DNA of 64,000 nt. Origin: an uncultured Oscillibacter sp. GTDB lineage: Bacteria > Bacillota > Clostridia > Oscillospirales > Oscillospiraceae. The stretch is taken from positions 1 through 64,000 of the forward strand of contig CAJUDW010000003.1 of NCBI GenBank assembly GCA_910584995.1, in the 5' to 3' direction. Position 1 is the first letter of the stretch, and each line of letters begins with the position of its first letter. Below are positions 16,438 to 25,282 of this stretch, in pieces. The notes beneath the pieces were generated by a model, which searched no databases, was not told the DNA's origin, and was given only the letters and a program-made list of their open reading frames with translations. Position numbers and translations under genes: made by a program.

Positions 16438-17307
16438 ATGAAAAAAACACGGCAGGAGAAACAGCAGGACAAGAAGGATTTCCGAAAGGCATTGCAGCAG
16501 GAACTGCGGGAGCACAAAAGTTCCTTCATTGTCTTTTACACCCTGCGGGCCCTGGCCATTGTGATTTTAATCCGCCAGATTTTCCAGGGGAACTATGAGA
16601 GCGCGTTCTACTGCATACTGGCCCTGGTACTGCTGTACCTGCCCAGCTGGATTCAGGTCCGGCTGCACATCGAGTTGCCGCCCCCGTTGGAGATTGCGGT
16701 TTTGTGCTTCATTTTCGCGGCGGAAATCCTGGGGGAGGTCAACGCCTTTTATGTGGTAGTGCCCCATTGGGACACTATGCTCCACACCATCAACGGCTTC
16801 CTGGCCGCCGCGGTGGGCTTCTCCTTGATCATGCTGCTGAACGACGACGAGCGGCTGACCTTCGACCTCTCCCCCTTCTTCCTGGCCCTGGTGGCTTTCT
16901 GCTTCTCCATGACCATCGGCGTGCTGTGGGAGTTCTTCGAGTTCGGCGCGGATTTCTTCTTCCACACGGACATGCAGAAGGACACCATTATCAACGACCT
17001 TTACACGGTAGCCCTGGATCCCACCAATACCAACAAGGTGATAGCCATCCGAGGGATACAGGACGTGGCCGTCAATGGCGAAAGCCTTGGCCTTGGCGGC
17101 TATCTGGATATCGGCCTTATCGACACGATGAAGGATCTCTTTGTGAACTTCATCGGCGCGGTGGTGTTCTCCGTAACCGGATTTTTCTATGCCAAGAGCA
17201 AGGGCAAGCGCCGGACTGCCGCCCAAGGCTTTGTCCCCAGCAAGAAGACCGCGGATCACGACTACCTCCGCCAAATCCAAAGGCTGCGGAAAAAGAAAAA
17301 ACAGTAA
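16438..17307 (+). CDS. multi-spanning membrane protein, YjdF/DUF2238-like
   Basis: 289 residues. A very basic N-terminus (MKKTRQEKQQDKKDFRK) is followed by about six hydrophobic segments (about 35-50, 55-75, 80-98, 115-135, 150-175 and 235-258). The C-terminus is basic (IQRLRKKKKQ). The segments HWDTMLHTINGFLAAAVGF and FCFSMTIGVLWEFFEFGAD resemble the histidine- and glutamate-containing helices of YjdF/DUF2238 proteins. I am only moderately sure of this family and no function is known. The ATG at 16438 follows GAGGAGG; the in-frame upstream part to 16336 has no ribosome site. It is a monocistronic unit with the terminator at 17314-17342. Confidence 0.7.
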   Translation: MKKTRQEKQQDKKDFRKALQQELREHKSSFIVFYTLRALAIVILIRQIFQGNYESAFYCILALVLLYLPSWIQVRLHIELPPPLEIAVLCFIFAAEILGEVNAFYVVVPHWDTMLHTINGFLAAAVGFSLIMLLNDDERLTFDLSPFFLALVAFCFSMTIGVLWEFFEFGADFFFHTDMQKDTIINDLYTVALDPTNTNKVIAIRGIQDVAVNGESLGLGGYLDIGLIDTMKDLFVNFIGAVVFSVTGFFYAKSKGKRRTAAQGFVPSKKTADHDYLRQIQRLRKKKKQ

Positions 17308-17313
17308 AACAGC

Positions 17314-17342
17314 AAGCCGCCTCCGGGTTCCGGAGGCGGCTT
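17314..17342 (+). terminator. terminator of the YjdF-like gene
   Basis: A perfect 13-bp stem (17314-17326 with 17330-17342), a 3-base loop, then CTTTGTT. It starts seven bases after the stop. Confidence 0.85.
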
Positions 17343-17418
17343 CTTTGTTCAGGATCCCACTGCCCTCTGCGCTTCAGCTGCCGGCCTGAATCCGGCAATC
17401 CGACGCCCGCTTTACACC

Positions 17419-17581
17419 AGGCCTTGCTTGAAAACTGTCAACACGCCCAAATGGCGGATCGTCTCCCGCCGCTCTGCGTTGATTTTCCTTGCCATACGCA
17501 AAGTATGGCTGCGTCAAATCGCCTTGATTGGCAGAAAAATCTCTCGCCGTTGGGCGCTCCGCCATTGATCAAACAAGGCCT
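17419..17581 (+). repeat. short interspersed repeat family A, copy 2
   Basis: 163 bp bounded by AGGCCTTGCTTGA and TCAAACAAGGCCT (one mismatch between the inverted ends). It matches copy 1 (15785-15902) but contains about 45 extra bases in the middle. That insert folds as GCCATAC/GTATGGC around GCAAA. It lies in the argF 3' region, where no standard terminator is seen, so it may end the arginine operon transcript. The 17343-17418 and 17582-17672 flanks show nothing else. Confidence 0.8.
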
Positions 17582-17672
17582 AAGCGTTTTTTCCCATATA
17601 CGCTGCGGGAAAACAACGCAAACGGATTTCGCCGCTCCGGCGGCGAAACTCCTGCGGAGGGATTCCTCCGCC

Positions 17673-18656
17673 TTATTTCATCAGTTCATACATCACGGCC
17701 TTGATGGTGTGCATCCGGTTCTCCGCCTCGTCAAAGACGATGGAGGCAGGGGATTCAAACACCTCATCGGTGACCTCCATGGCGTCCCTGTGGAACCGCT
17801 CCCCCATCTCCCGGCCCACCTTGGTCTTGTGGTCATGGTAGGCGGGCAGGCAGTGCATGAACTTGCACTGGGGCCCGGCGTTTTCCATCAGTTCCCGGGT
17901 AATCTGGTAGGGCCCCAAGGCCTGGATGCGCTCCTGCCAGACTTCCGCCGGTTCTCCCATGGAGACCCAGACGTCGGTGTAGAGCACGTCCGCACCCCGG
18001 GTAGCCTCCAGGGGATCCTGGATAAACTCCAACACCGCGCCGCTTTCCGCGGCAATCTCCCGGCACCGGGCCACAAGGGCCGGATCCGGCATATAGGCCT
18101 GGGGGGCGCAGGCCACAAAGTGCATCCCCATTTTCGCGCAGCCCACCATGAGGGAGTTGCCCATATTGAACCGGGCGTCCCCCAAATACACCAGCTTCAC
18201 GCCCTTCAGCTTTCCGAAGTGCTCCTGGATGGTGAGGAAGTCTGCCAAGATCTGGGTGGGGTGGAACTCGTCGGTAAGGCCGTTGAACACCGGCACCCCT
18301 GCGTACTTCGCCAAATCCTCCACCAGGGCCTGTCCGAAACCCCGGTACTCGATGCCGTCATACATCCTGCCCAAAACCCGGGCGGTGTCGGCAATAGACT
18401 CTTTCACACCGATCTGGGAGCCGGTGGGCCCCAGGTAAGTGCTGCCCATGCCCAGATCCTGGGCTGCCACCTCAAAGGCGCAGCGGGTGCGGGTAGAGGT
18501 CTTTTCAAAAATCAGGGCCACGTTCTTCCCCTCCAGATACCGGTGGGGGATCCCGGCCTTCTTCTTAGCCTTCAAACTGGCGGCGGTATCCAAAAACTGC
18601 TGGATTTCTTCCGCCGTAAAGTCCAAAAGCTTTAAAAAATGCCTGCACTCTTCCAT
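17673..18656 (-). CDS. argF: ornithine carbamoyltransferase
   Basis: 327 residues. It makes citrulline from ornithine and carbamoyl phosphate in the cytosol. The carbamoyl-phosphate loop STRTR (54-58), HPTQ (132-135), the ornithine loop DVWVSMGE (228-235) and HCLP (268-271, catalytic Cys) are all intact. It is the last gene of the minus-strand arg operon, 17 bases after argD. The ATG follows AAGGAAAGGA. No carAB genes are nearby, so carbamoyl phosphate must come from elsewhere in the genome. A catabolic role is possible but the biosynthetic neighbours favour synthesis. Confidence 0.97.
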   Translation of the reverse strand: MEECRHFLKLLDFTAEEIQQFLDTAASLKAKKKAGIPHRYLEGKNVALIFEKTSTRTRCAFEVAAQDLGMGSTYLGPTGSQIGVKESIADTARVLGRMYDGIEYRGFGQALVEDLAKYAGVPVFNGLTDEFHPTQILADFLTIQEHFGKLKGVKLVYLGDARFNMGNSLMVGCAKMGMHFVACAPQAYMPDPALVARCREIAAESGAVLEFIQDPLEATRGADVLYTDVWVSMGEPAEVWQERIQALGPYQITRELMENAGPQCKFMHCLPAYHDHKTKVGREMGERFHRDAMEVTDEVFESPASIVFDEAENRMHTIKAVMYELMK

Positions 18657-18673
18657 ATCGTCCCGTCCTTTCC

Positions 18674-19849
18674 TTATGCCAAAGCCTGCTTCATGATGGC
18701 AAGGCCCTGATCCATCTCCTCTTTCGTAATCACCAGGGGCGGCAGGAGCCGCATGCCCGGCCCAGCGGTCAGCACCAGGAGCCCCTGATCAATCAGGCGG
18801 GCGGCAATGTCCTTGTTGCTCCAGCCCTCCCGGACCTCAATGCCAATCATCAGGCCCAGCCCCCGCGTCTTGCCGAAGCAGGGCAGGTTCAGCGCCTCAA
18901 TACCCTCCCGGAGGTATGCGCCCTTGGCCTTGACCTCCTCCAAAAACGCGTCGCTGAGGGTTTCCTGCACCACTAAGCCCGCGGCGGCGCAGACGGGGTT
19001 TCCGCCGAAAGTGGTGGCGTGGGTGCCGGGGCCCAGTACATCCCGGCACTTCTCATTGGCCAGGATCCCGCTCATAGGCAGCCCCCCGGCAATGCCCTTG
19101 GCAAAGGAGGCGGCATCCGGCAGGATGCCGTACTGCTGGAACGCGAACAGGCTCCCCGTCCGGCCCACGCCGGTCTGCACCTCGTCCGCCAGCAACAGCC
19201 AGTCCCGCGCTTCGCAAAGTTTCGCCACGGCCTGCACATATTCCTGATCCAGCGGCAGCACACCGCCCTCCCCCTGGACCAGTTCCAGCAGCACGCCGCA
19301 CACGTCGTCCCCTTGGCTCTCCAGGGCGGAAAGGTCGTTGGCCCCAACGTAGCGGAAGCCCTCCGTGAAGGGGAAGAAGTAGTTGTGGAACACGTCTTGC
19401 CCGGTGGCCATCAGGGTGGTGATGGTGCGGCCATGGAAGGAGTTGCGGAGGGTAACGATAGTAGAACGGCCTTTGCCGTATTTATCAAAGCTGTATTTCC
19501 GGGCCAGTTTGATGATGCCCTCGTTGGCCTCGCCGCCGCCGTTGGCAAAAAATGCGCAGGACATGCCTGTGCGTTTACAGAGGATTTCCGCAAGTTTGGC
19601 AGGGGGCTCCGTGTAGAAGAGGTTGGAGGTATGGCCCAGTTTCTTGGCCTGGGCGGAAACCGCGTCCACCCAGGGCTGGTATCCATAGCCCAGATCCGTC
19701 ACGCCGATGCCGCTGGTGAAGTCGATGTATTTCCGGCCCTCGGGGTCGTAAAGCCGCGCGCCCTCGCCGTGGTCAATGGCAACGGGAAAGCGGCCGTAGG
19801 TATTCATGATATATTGGCCGGTAAGATCCTTGATTTCCTGGGATGTCAT
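18674..19849 (-). CDS. argD: acetylornithine aminotransferase
   Basis: 391 residues, class III PLP aminotransferase. It converts N-acetylglutamate semialdehyde to N-acetylornithine using glutamate. The signature region LLLADEVQTGVGRTGSLFAF precedes the PLP lysine in SFAKGIAGGLPMS. The glycine/threonine phosphate loop GTHATTFGGNPVCAAA is present. Its ATG overlaps the argB stop (ATGA, 19846-19849) and GGGAGG lies upstream, so translation is coupled to argB. Confidence 0.95.
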   Translation of the reverse strand: MTSQEIKDLTGQYIMNTYGRFPVAIDHGEGARLYDPEGRKYIDFTSGIGVTDLGYGYQPWVDAVSAQAKKLGHTSNLFYTEPPAKLAEILCKRTGMSCAFFANGGGEANEGIIKLARKYSFDKYGKGRSTIVTLRNSFHGRTITTLMATGQDVFHNYFFPFTEGFRYVGANDLSALESQGDDVCGVLLELVQGEGGVLPLDQEYVQAVAKLCEARDWLLLADEVQTGVGRTGSLFAFQQYGILPDAASFAKGIAGGLPMSGILANEKCRDVLGPGTHATTFGGNPVCAAAGLVVQETLSDAFLEEVKAKGAYLREGIEALNLPCFGKTRGLGLMIGIEVREGWSNKDIAARLIDQGLLVLTAGPGMRLLPPLVITKEEMDQGLAIMKQALA

Positions 19850-20724
19850 ATGGCGTTTTCCTCCCTTTTCAGCATAGTGCCGATGCCCCTGTCGGACAGC
19901 AGTTCAATTAAAATCGAGTGGGGGATGCGGCCGTCCAGAATATGGACCCGCTCCACACCGCCGGAAATGGCGTCCACGCAGCACTCCATTTTGGGGATCA
20001 TGCCGCCGGAAATCACCCCCTGGACGACCAGATCCGGCACCTCATAGGTGTGGACCACATGGATGAGGGTATCTTCGTCGTGGGGATCCCGCAGGAGGCC
20101 CCGGACGTCCGTCAGCAGAATCAGCTTTTCCGCCCCCAGGGCCTCCGCCAGCTTGGCGGCAGCCGTGTCAGCGTTGATGTTGTAGGCGGTGTCGTCGTCC
20201 ACACCCTGGGCCACAGTGGAGACCACGGGGATGTAGCCGGTCATAAGGGCATTATCCACAGGCTCCGGGTTCACACCGGTGATTTTGCCCACAAGGCCGT
20301 ATTTTTCATCCAGACGCTCCGCCTGGAACAGCTGCCCGTCCATGCCGCACAGGCCGATGGCCTGCCCACCCAGGCGGTTCAGCTGGGAGACCAGATCCTT
20401 ATTGACCTTGCCGCAGAGGATGGACTGCACCACGTCCATGGTCTCCCTGTCGGTGTAGCGGAGGCCGTCCACAAAGCGGGACTCATGGCCCAGGCGTTTC
20501 AGCATGGCGGAGATCTCCGGCCCGCCGCCGTGGACCACCACCACCCGGATGCCTACCAGGGAGAGGAGGATGATATCGCTCATAACGGCTTTCCGCAGTT
20601 CCTCCGAGAGCATGGCGCTGCCGCCGTATTTGATGACAATGGTTTTTCCGGTAAATTTCTGAATGTAAGGCAGCGCCTCCACCAGGGTCTGGGCCTGCTG
20701 TTCATGGGATGACATATCGATCAC
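19846..20724 (-). CDS. argB: acetylglutamate kinase
   Basis: 292 residues with the amino acid kinase fold. It phosphorylates N-acetylglutamate, the usual arginine-feedback step. Motifs are VIKYGGSAM, VVVVHGGGPEI and the late NINADTAAAKLAEALGAEKLILLTDV. A GTG start at 20724 is listed because it overlaps the stop of the preceding small gene (GTGA). ATG 20715 (MSSHEQQ) is a possible alternative, and neither has a strong Shine-Dalgarno sequence. The N-terminal helix (SHEQQAQTLVEALPYIQKF) is the kind found in arginine-inhibited hexameric kinases, so feedback control is likely. Confidence 0.96.
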   Translation of the reverse strand: MIDMSSHEQQAQTLVEALPYIQKFTGKTIVIKYGGSAMLSEELRKAVMSDIILLSLVGIRVVVVHGGGPEISAMLKRLGHESRFVDGLRYTDRETMDVVQSILCGKVNKDLVSQLNRLGGQAIGLCGMDGQLFQAERLDEKYGLVGKITGVNPEPVDNALMTGYIPVVSTVAQGVDDDTAYNINADTAAAKLAEALGAEKLILLTDVRGLLRDPHDEDTLIHVVHTYEVPDLVVQGVISGGMIPKMECCVDAISGGVERVHILDGRIPHSILIELLSDRGIGTMLKREENAI

Positions 20725-20996
20725 ATCTTTTCTTTAATTTCGGGACGGGAGGAAGACACGCTCTTTTTCCGCCTGACGGCCAGGGCGGCTGCGGTGCCCG
20801 CGAAGGCCCCGCCGAAGGGTACCAGCAGACGCACGCCGTCGTCCCGCCAGGAGGCGTTAAAGAAGTTCATCGACCAGGTGTTGTCGCTAGGGAAAACAAT
20901 GGCTCCGGTCAGGCGCAGAAGACCGTAGGCCGCTCCAACGCCCAGGACAGCCAGCGCCAGGTGCACCAGGATTTTCAGCCGTCTGTCCAGGCACAT
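20721..20996 (-). CDS. small two-helix membrane protein inside the arg operon
   Basis: 91 residues, not recognised. Two hydrophobic helices (about 8-30 and 57-75) are separated by a polar loop with DNTWSMNFFNASWRDDG, and a basic tail follows (VRRKKSVSSS). It lies between argJ and argB and its stop overlaps the argB start, so it is co-translated with arginine genes. The ATG at 20996 has no clear ribosome site. It may be coupled to the very short reading frame just upstream. A role in arginine metabolism is not implied by sequence. Confidence 0.6.
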   Translation of the reverse strand: MCLDRRLKILVHLALAVLGVGAAYGLLRLTGAIVFPSDNTWSMNFFNASWRDDGVRLLVPFGGAFAGTAAALAVRRKKSVSSSRPEIKEKM

Positions 20997-21067
20997 TGGG
21001 AGGCACGGTAAAAGACGCAGGCCAAAAGCCAGGCGGCGAGGAGGAGAAAAAACAAGATCAGAATCAC
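20975..21067 (-). CDS. possible 30-residue membrane peptide
   Basis: GTG start with GGAGAGAGG six bases upstream. It encodes about 30 residues that are almost entirely one hydrophobic helix (VILILFFLLLAAWLLACVFY) with a short polar end. The stop lies 22 bases inside the next gene, so it could feed ribosomes to it. It sits in the 90-base gap after argJ. It could also be a non-coding leader; the good ribosome site is the main argument. Confidence 0.35.
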   Translation of the reverse strand: MILILFFLLLAAWLLACVFYRASQCAWTDG

Positions 21068-21085
21068 AAGCAGCCTCTCTCCGCC

Positions 21086-22309
21086 TCAGGTTCTGTAGTC
21101 ACCGTTGATTTTGATATAGTCATAGGTAATATCGCATCCCCAGCAGGTGCAGGCGCCGCTGCCCTCCCCCATGGCGATACGGATTTCCACATCGTGCTCG
21201 GTCAAAATCTTCTTGGCGAGATCCTCGTCAAAACCAACGCCTCTGCCCTGCCGGCAGACCAGGATCTCCCCTGCCCCGCTGGCAAAGCGGACGTCAACCT
21301 TGTCCGGCTGGAAGGCCTCCCCGGAGTATCCCATGGCGCAAAGCACCCGTCCCCAGTTGGCGTCCGCGCCGAAAATGGCGGCCTTGGTAAGGGTGGAGGA
21401 GATAACGGATTTGGAAATGATCTCCGCGCTCTCCTCGCTGGCGGCCCCGGACACGGAGCAGGTAATGAGATGCTTGGCCCCCTCCCCGTCGGAGGCCATC
21501 CGTTTGGCGAGATCCACGCAAAGGGCCTGCAAAGCCTCCAAAAAGGCCTCATAATCCGGCCCTGGGGCCTCGATAGGCGTATTGCCCGCCAGGCCGTTGG
21601 CCAGCACACAGCAGGTATCGTTGGTAGAGGTATCCCCGTCCACGCTGATGCGGTTGAAGCTGGCCTTTGCCGCCGCCAGCAGGGCAGTTTTGATCATGGC
21701 AGAGGAAATGGCGCAGTCAGTGGTCAGGAAGCAGAGCATGGTGCCCATATTAGGATGGATCATGCCGCTGCCTTTGGCAATGCCGCCAATCCGCACAGTC
21801 TTTCCGCCAATCATAGTCTCCACAGCCGCCTCTTTTTTCACGGTGTCCGTGGTCATAATGGCGTGCCCTGCCGCGTCGCTGGCCTCCGGGGACCGCTCCA
21901 GGGCGGCGTACAGCTCCGGCATCCCCTTTTCAATTGCTTCCACATTAAGGGTCTGCCCAATGACGCCGGTGGAGGACACCAGTACATCCTCCGCTCTGCA
22001 TCCCACGGCCTTGGCGGCGGCGGCGCACATCCGCTCTGCGTTTTCCTCCCCGTTGGGGGCGCAGGCATTGGCGTTGCCGCTGTTGGCTACGATGGCCCGG
22101 GCCTTTCCATCCGCCAGATGTGCCATGTCCACATGGATGGGCGCGGCCTTCACAACATTTTTCGTAAAAACCGCCGCCGCCGCGCAGTCCACGTCGGAGA
22201 CAATGAGCGCCACGTCCTTTTTCCAGCTGGCGTGGGTTTTCACTCCCACATGGATTCCGGCAGCCCGGAACCCCTGGGCGGCGCACACGCCGCCTTCAAT
22301 CCATTTCAT
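21086..22309 (-). CDS. argJ: glutamate N-acetyltransferase / ornithine acetyltransferase
   Basis: 407 residues. It transfers acetyl from acetylornithine to glutamate (the cyclic arginine route); bifunctional forms also use acetyl-CoA. The precursor self-cleaves before a threonine: here AKGSGMIHPNMGTMLCF gives T190 as the nucleophile. VSSTGVIGQ (111-119), forming the oxyanion site, is present. No separate argA is in the cluster, so ArgJ must either recycle acetyl groups or also start the pathway. The ATG follows AAGGAGG. Confidence 0.96.
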   Translation of the reverse strand: MKWIEGGVCAAQGFRAAGIHVGVKTHASWKKDVALIVSDVDCAAAAVFTKNVVKAAPIHVDMAHLADGKARAIVANSGNANACAPNGEENAERMCAAAAKAVGCRAEDVLVSSTGVIGQTLNVEAIEKGMPELYAALERSPEASDAAGHAIMTTDTVKKEAAVETMIGGKTVRIGGIAKGSGMIHPNMGTMLCFLTTDCAISSAMIKTALLAAAKASFNRISVDGDTSTNDTCCVLANGLAGNTPIEAPGPDYEAFLEALQALCVDLAKRMASDGEGAKHLITCSVSGAASEESAEIISKSVISSTLTKAAIFGADANWGRVLCAMGYSGEAFQPDKVDVRFASGAGEILVCRQGRGVGFDEDLAKKILTEHDVEIRIAMGEGSGACTCWGCDITYDYIKINGDYRT

Positions 22310-22323
22310 GGCAGATATCCTCC

Positions 22324-23298
22324 TTACAGCGTCAAACCGGCGGTTTCCGCAAACCCCAGCATGATATTCATATTCTGCACCGCCGCGCCGCTGGCGCCCT
22401 TGCCCAGATTGTCAAAGAGGGCGGTGACGGTAAACTGCTCGTCGTTTCCGGCCAGCAGCAGGGACAGGCTGTCCTTCCCCCGCCATTGGCCCGCGTAGAT
22501 TTTAAAGCCGGAGTCCACGCCGCTCTCCGGATCCGTGGGGTCTCCCTCCACCCGGACAACACCGCCCTCACCGGCAGTCTCCAGATAGTAAGCCCCCAGC
22601 TTCTCCCAAACCCCATGCAGGGTGGAAACACCCCGCAGCTGCTCCATGTGGAAAGGCACCGTAGAGGCCATGCCCTTGTAGTAATCGTCCACAATGGGGG
22701 TGAACACCGGCGTTTTCCCCAGGCCGCAGATTTTCTTCATCTCCGGCAGGTGCTTATGGTTTTGCAGCATCCCGTAGAGAGCGGGGCTGGAATAGGCGGG
22801 GGGGCGGTTCTCCTGCTCGTACTGGGCAATCATCTTTTTCCCGCCGCCGGAGTAGCCGGTGAGGGAAAAACAGCTGAGGGCCGCGTCCTCCGGCAGGAGG
22901 CCCATGGCTGTGAGGGGATAGGCAATGGAGACGAACCCCGTGGCGTGACAGCCGGGATTTGCCACCCGTTTAGCCTCCGCAATCTGCGCCCGCCGCTCCT
23001 GGGACAACTCCGGGAAGCCGTAGACCCAGTCCGGATTGGTCCGGTGGGCGGTGGAGGCGTCGATCACGCGGGTGCGGCTGTTTTCAATGAGGGAAACCGC
23101 CTCCACCGCTGCCGCATCCGGCAGACAGAGGAACACCAGATCCGCCTCGTTAAGGAACTTTTTCCGTTCCGCCGGGTCTTTGCGCTTGTCCTCGTCAATG
23201 AGGAGGAGACAGATATCGTCCCGGGAGGCCAGGCGGTCATAGATTTGAAGGCCGGTGGTGCCCTCCTTGCCGTCAATATAAACGTTGGGTTTACCCAT
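22324..23298 (-). CDS. argC: N-acetyl-gamma-glutamyl-phosphate reductase, short (type 2) form
   Basis: 324 residues. It reduces acetylglutamyl phosphate with NADPH to the semialdehyde. The N-terminus YIDGKEGTTGLQIYDRL is the nucleotide loop of the type 2 subfamily, and the catalytic cysteine is C117 in NPGCHATG. SLTGYSGGGKKMI follows. The ATG after AGGATGTG is well placed. It lies 14 bases before argJ, as expected for one operon. Confidence 0.95.
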   Translation of the reverse strand: MGKPNVYIDGKEGTTGLQIYDRLASRDDICLLLIDEDKRKDPAERKKFLNEADLVFLCLPDAAAVEAVSLIENSRTRVIDASTAHRTNPDWVYGFPELSQERRAQIAEAKRVANPGCHATGFVSIAYPLTAMGLLPEDAALSCFSLTGYSGGGKKMIAQYEQENRPPAYSSPALYGMLQNHKHLPEMKKICGLGKTPVFTPIVDDYYKGMASTVPFHMEQLRGVSTLHGVWEKLGAYYLETAGEGGVVRVEGDPTDPESGVDSGFKIYAGQWRGKDSLSLLLAGNDEQFTVTALFDNLGKGASGAAVQNMNIMLGFAETAGLTL

Positions 23299-23364
23299 GG
23301 TGTATCACATCCTGATTACGGAAATTGAATAAAGAAACGGACAGCCCGCAGGAAATCCTGCCTG

Positions 23365-23886
23365 CTAAACATAGCGCCGTACCCGCCCCATGTACTGCCG
23401 GTAATCCTCCCCGAACTGTTCCAAGCACCATCGTTCCTCCGCCAGGATGATCCAGTGGGCGGAGATTTGAAATACCAGGACGGCGCCGCAGAGGACCGGC
23501 GATTGGGTCAGCATCGCGCATCCCATAAAAACGGCAAAATAGGCCACATACATGGGATTGCGGGAAAAACGGTAAATGCCTCCCGTCTGCGGCCCGCCGC
23601 CGGACGGGGCCGCAAAGCCCACGGCAGAGGCCCCGCAGGCCAGCAGCCCCAGCAGGTAAACGGCGCCTCCCGCGCAAAACAGCCAGAGGGGTTTTATCTT
23701 GACGGCACAGAAGCAAAGCAGGAGAAATATGGCGGCGTTGGAAATTTGATATACCCAATAAGCCGGAATCTCCCGGCCGGAAACAGGCGCGAAATGGGCG
23801 GCGCGGCGCACCGCCTCCCGATCCAAAAGCGCCAGAAGCCCGAACCGAATAAGGAGGAAGGGAATCAGGAGCCAAAACCCGTTCAT
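23365..23886 (-). CDS. isoprenylcysteine-methyltransferase-like (ICMT/PEMT-type) membrane protein
   Basis: 173 residues, four to five membrane helices. The C-terminal signature GGIYRFSRNPMYVAYF (about 112-127) and the later EERWCLEQFGEDYRQYMGRV (150-169) are typical of membrane methyltransferases of the ICMT/phospholipid-methyltransferase superfamily, which use SAM. The bacterial substrate is unknown. The ATG overlaps the argH stop (ATGA, 23883-23886), so it is read as part of the arg operon although no role in arginine synthesis is known. Confidence 0.85.
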   Translation of the reverse strand: MNGFWLLIPFLLIRFGLLALLDREAVRRAAHFAPVSGREIPAYWVYQISNAAIFLLLCFCAVKIKPLWLFCAGGAVYLLGLLACGASAVGFAAPSGGGPQTGGIYRFSRNPMYVAYFAVFMGCAMLTQSPVLCGAVLVFQISAHWIILAEERWCLEQFGEDYRQYMGRVRRYV

Positions 23887-25265
23887 GTCCTTTGCCGGGA
23901 GACAAACTCCCGGATAGCGGCAATCTGCCGGGTAGTCTCCGCCACGGCGGGGCCGCCCCAGCTGTTCCGGAGGGCCATGCAGTTCTCCAGGTTCAGGGCC
24001 TCGTACACGTCCGCCTCAAAGAGATCGGAAACCGCCTTCAATTCCTCCAGGGCCAGTTCCTCCAGGGTCTTGCCCTGGGCAGAGCAGACGGCCACCAGCC
24101 GCCCCACGGCGGTATAGGCGTCCCGGAAGGGCATCCCCTTCTTGGTGAGGTAGTCGGCGCAGTCAGTGGCATTGATGAAGCCCCGGCCCGCGGCCCTGCG
24201 CATATTTTCCGGCAGGACGGTCATGGTGTCCAGCATGGCCGTGAATACGGGAACCGCCATTTCCACCGTGTCGATGGCATCGAACACCGGCTCCTTATCC
24301 TCCTGCATATCCTTGTTGTAGGCCAGGGGCAGCCCCTTCATGACGGTCAGCAGGGACATCAGATCCCCGTAGACACGGCCGGTTTTTCCCCGGACCAATT
24401 CCGCCACGTCCGGGTTTTTCTTCTGGGGCATGATGGAACTGCCGGTAGCATAGGCGTCGTCCAGTTCAATGAATTTGAACTCCCAGCTGCACCAGAGGAT
24501 AATCTCCTCGGCAAACCTGCTCAGGTGGGCCATTAAAATGGAAAGGCCGCTCAAAAATTCCAGGGCATAGTCCCGATCGCTGACGCCGTCTAAAGAATTG
24601 TCCATGGGGGCGTCGAACCCCAGGGCCCTGGCAGTCTGCCAGCGGTCAATGGGATAGGTGGTCCCCGCCAGGGCGCCGGAGCCTAAGGGGCACTGGTTCA
24701 GCCGTTTCCGGCAGTCCTCCAGGCGGGTTATATCCCGGGAAAGCATCTGGGCATAGGCCAGCAAATGCTGGGCAAAGGAGATGGGCTGGGCCCGCTGCAG
24801 GTGGGTGTACCCTGGCATGACGGCGGCCTGATACCGCTCCGCCTGGCGGCACAGCGTCTCTTCCAGATCCAGCAGCTGATCCCGGATAACGCCGATCTGT
24901 TCCCGGACGTAGAGACGGAAATCCAAAGCCACCTGATCGTTCCGGGAGCGGGCGGTATGGAGGCGTTTCCCTGCGTCGCCGATGCGGGCGGTCAGCAGGG
25001 CTTCGATATTCATGTGAATATCCTCATTGTCGGCGGAAAACTCAATTTTCCCCGCCTCCACGTCTGCCAGAATCTCCTCCAGGCCCCGGGTGATGGCCTC
25101 CGCGTCCTCCCGGGAGATGACGCCGCAGTCCGCCAGCATGACGGCATGGGCTATGGATCCGGCGATGTCCTCCCGGTACAGCCGCTGGTCAAAGGAGATG
25201 GAGGCATTAAAGTCGTTCACAAGGGCGTCGGTGTCCTTTCCAAACCGCCCGGACCACAATTTCAT
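23883..25265 (-). CDS. argH: argininosuccinate lyase
   Basis: 460 residues, fumarase/aspartase superfamily. It splits argininosuccinate into arginine and fumarate. The signature loop GSSIMPQKKNPD (about 279-290) carries the catalytic serine, and HTARSRNDQVALDF and GYTHLQRAQP are also present. The ATG follows TAAGGAG. It is the second gene of the operon, 17 bases after argG. Confidence 0.97.
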   Translation of the reverse strand: MKLWSGRFGKDTDALVNDFNASISFDQRLYREDIAGSIAHAVMLADCGVISREDAEAITRGLEEILADVEAGKIEFSADNEDIHMNIEALLTARIGDAGKRLHTARSRNDQVALDFRLYVREQIGVIRDQLLDLEETLCRQAERYQAAVMPGYTHLQRAQPISFAQHLLAYAQMLSRDITRLEDCRKRLNQCPLGSGALAGTTYPIDRWQTARALGFDAPMDNSLDGVSDRDYALEFLSGLSILMAHLSRFAEEIILWCSWEFKFIELDDAYATGSSIMPQKKNPDVAELVRGKTGRVYGDLMSLLTVMKGLPLAYNKDMQEDKEPVFDAIDTVEMAVPVFTAMLDTMTVLPENMRRAAGRGFINATDCADYLTKKGMPFRDAYTAVGRLVAVCSAQGKTLEELALEELKAVSDLFEADVYEALNLENCMALRNSWGGPAVAETTRQIAAIREFVSRQRT

Positions 25266-25282
25266 GGCAATTGCTCCTTAAA

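Noticed and set aside
17374..17565. 63-codon minus-strand frame (AERPTARDFSANQ..)
   Set aside because: Lies within repeat family A; the similar frame in the other copy shows it follows the repeat, with no ribosome site.
16704..18635. 643-codon plus-strand frame
   Set aside because: It crosses the YjdF-like gene in another frame, a terminator, a repeat element and the antisense of argF; no ribosome site and no family resemblance.
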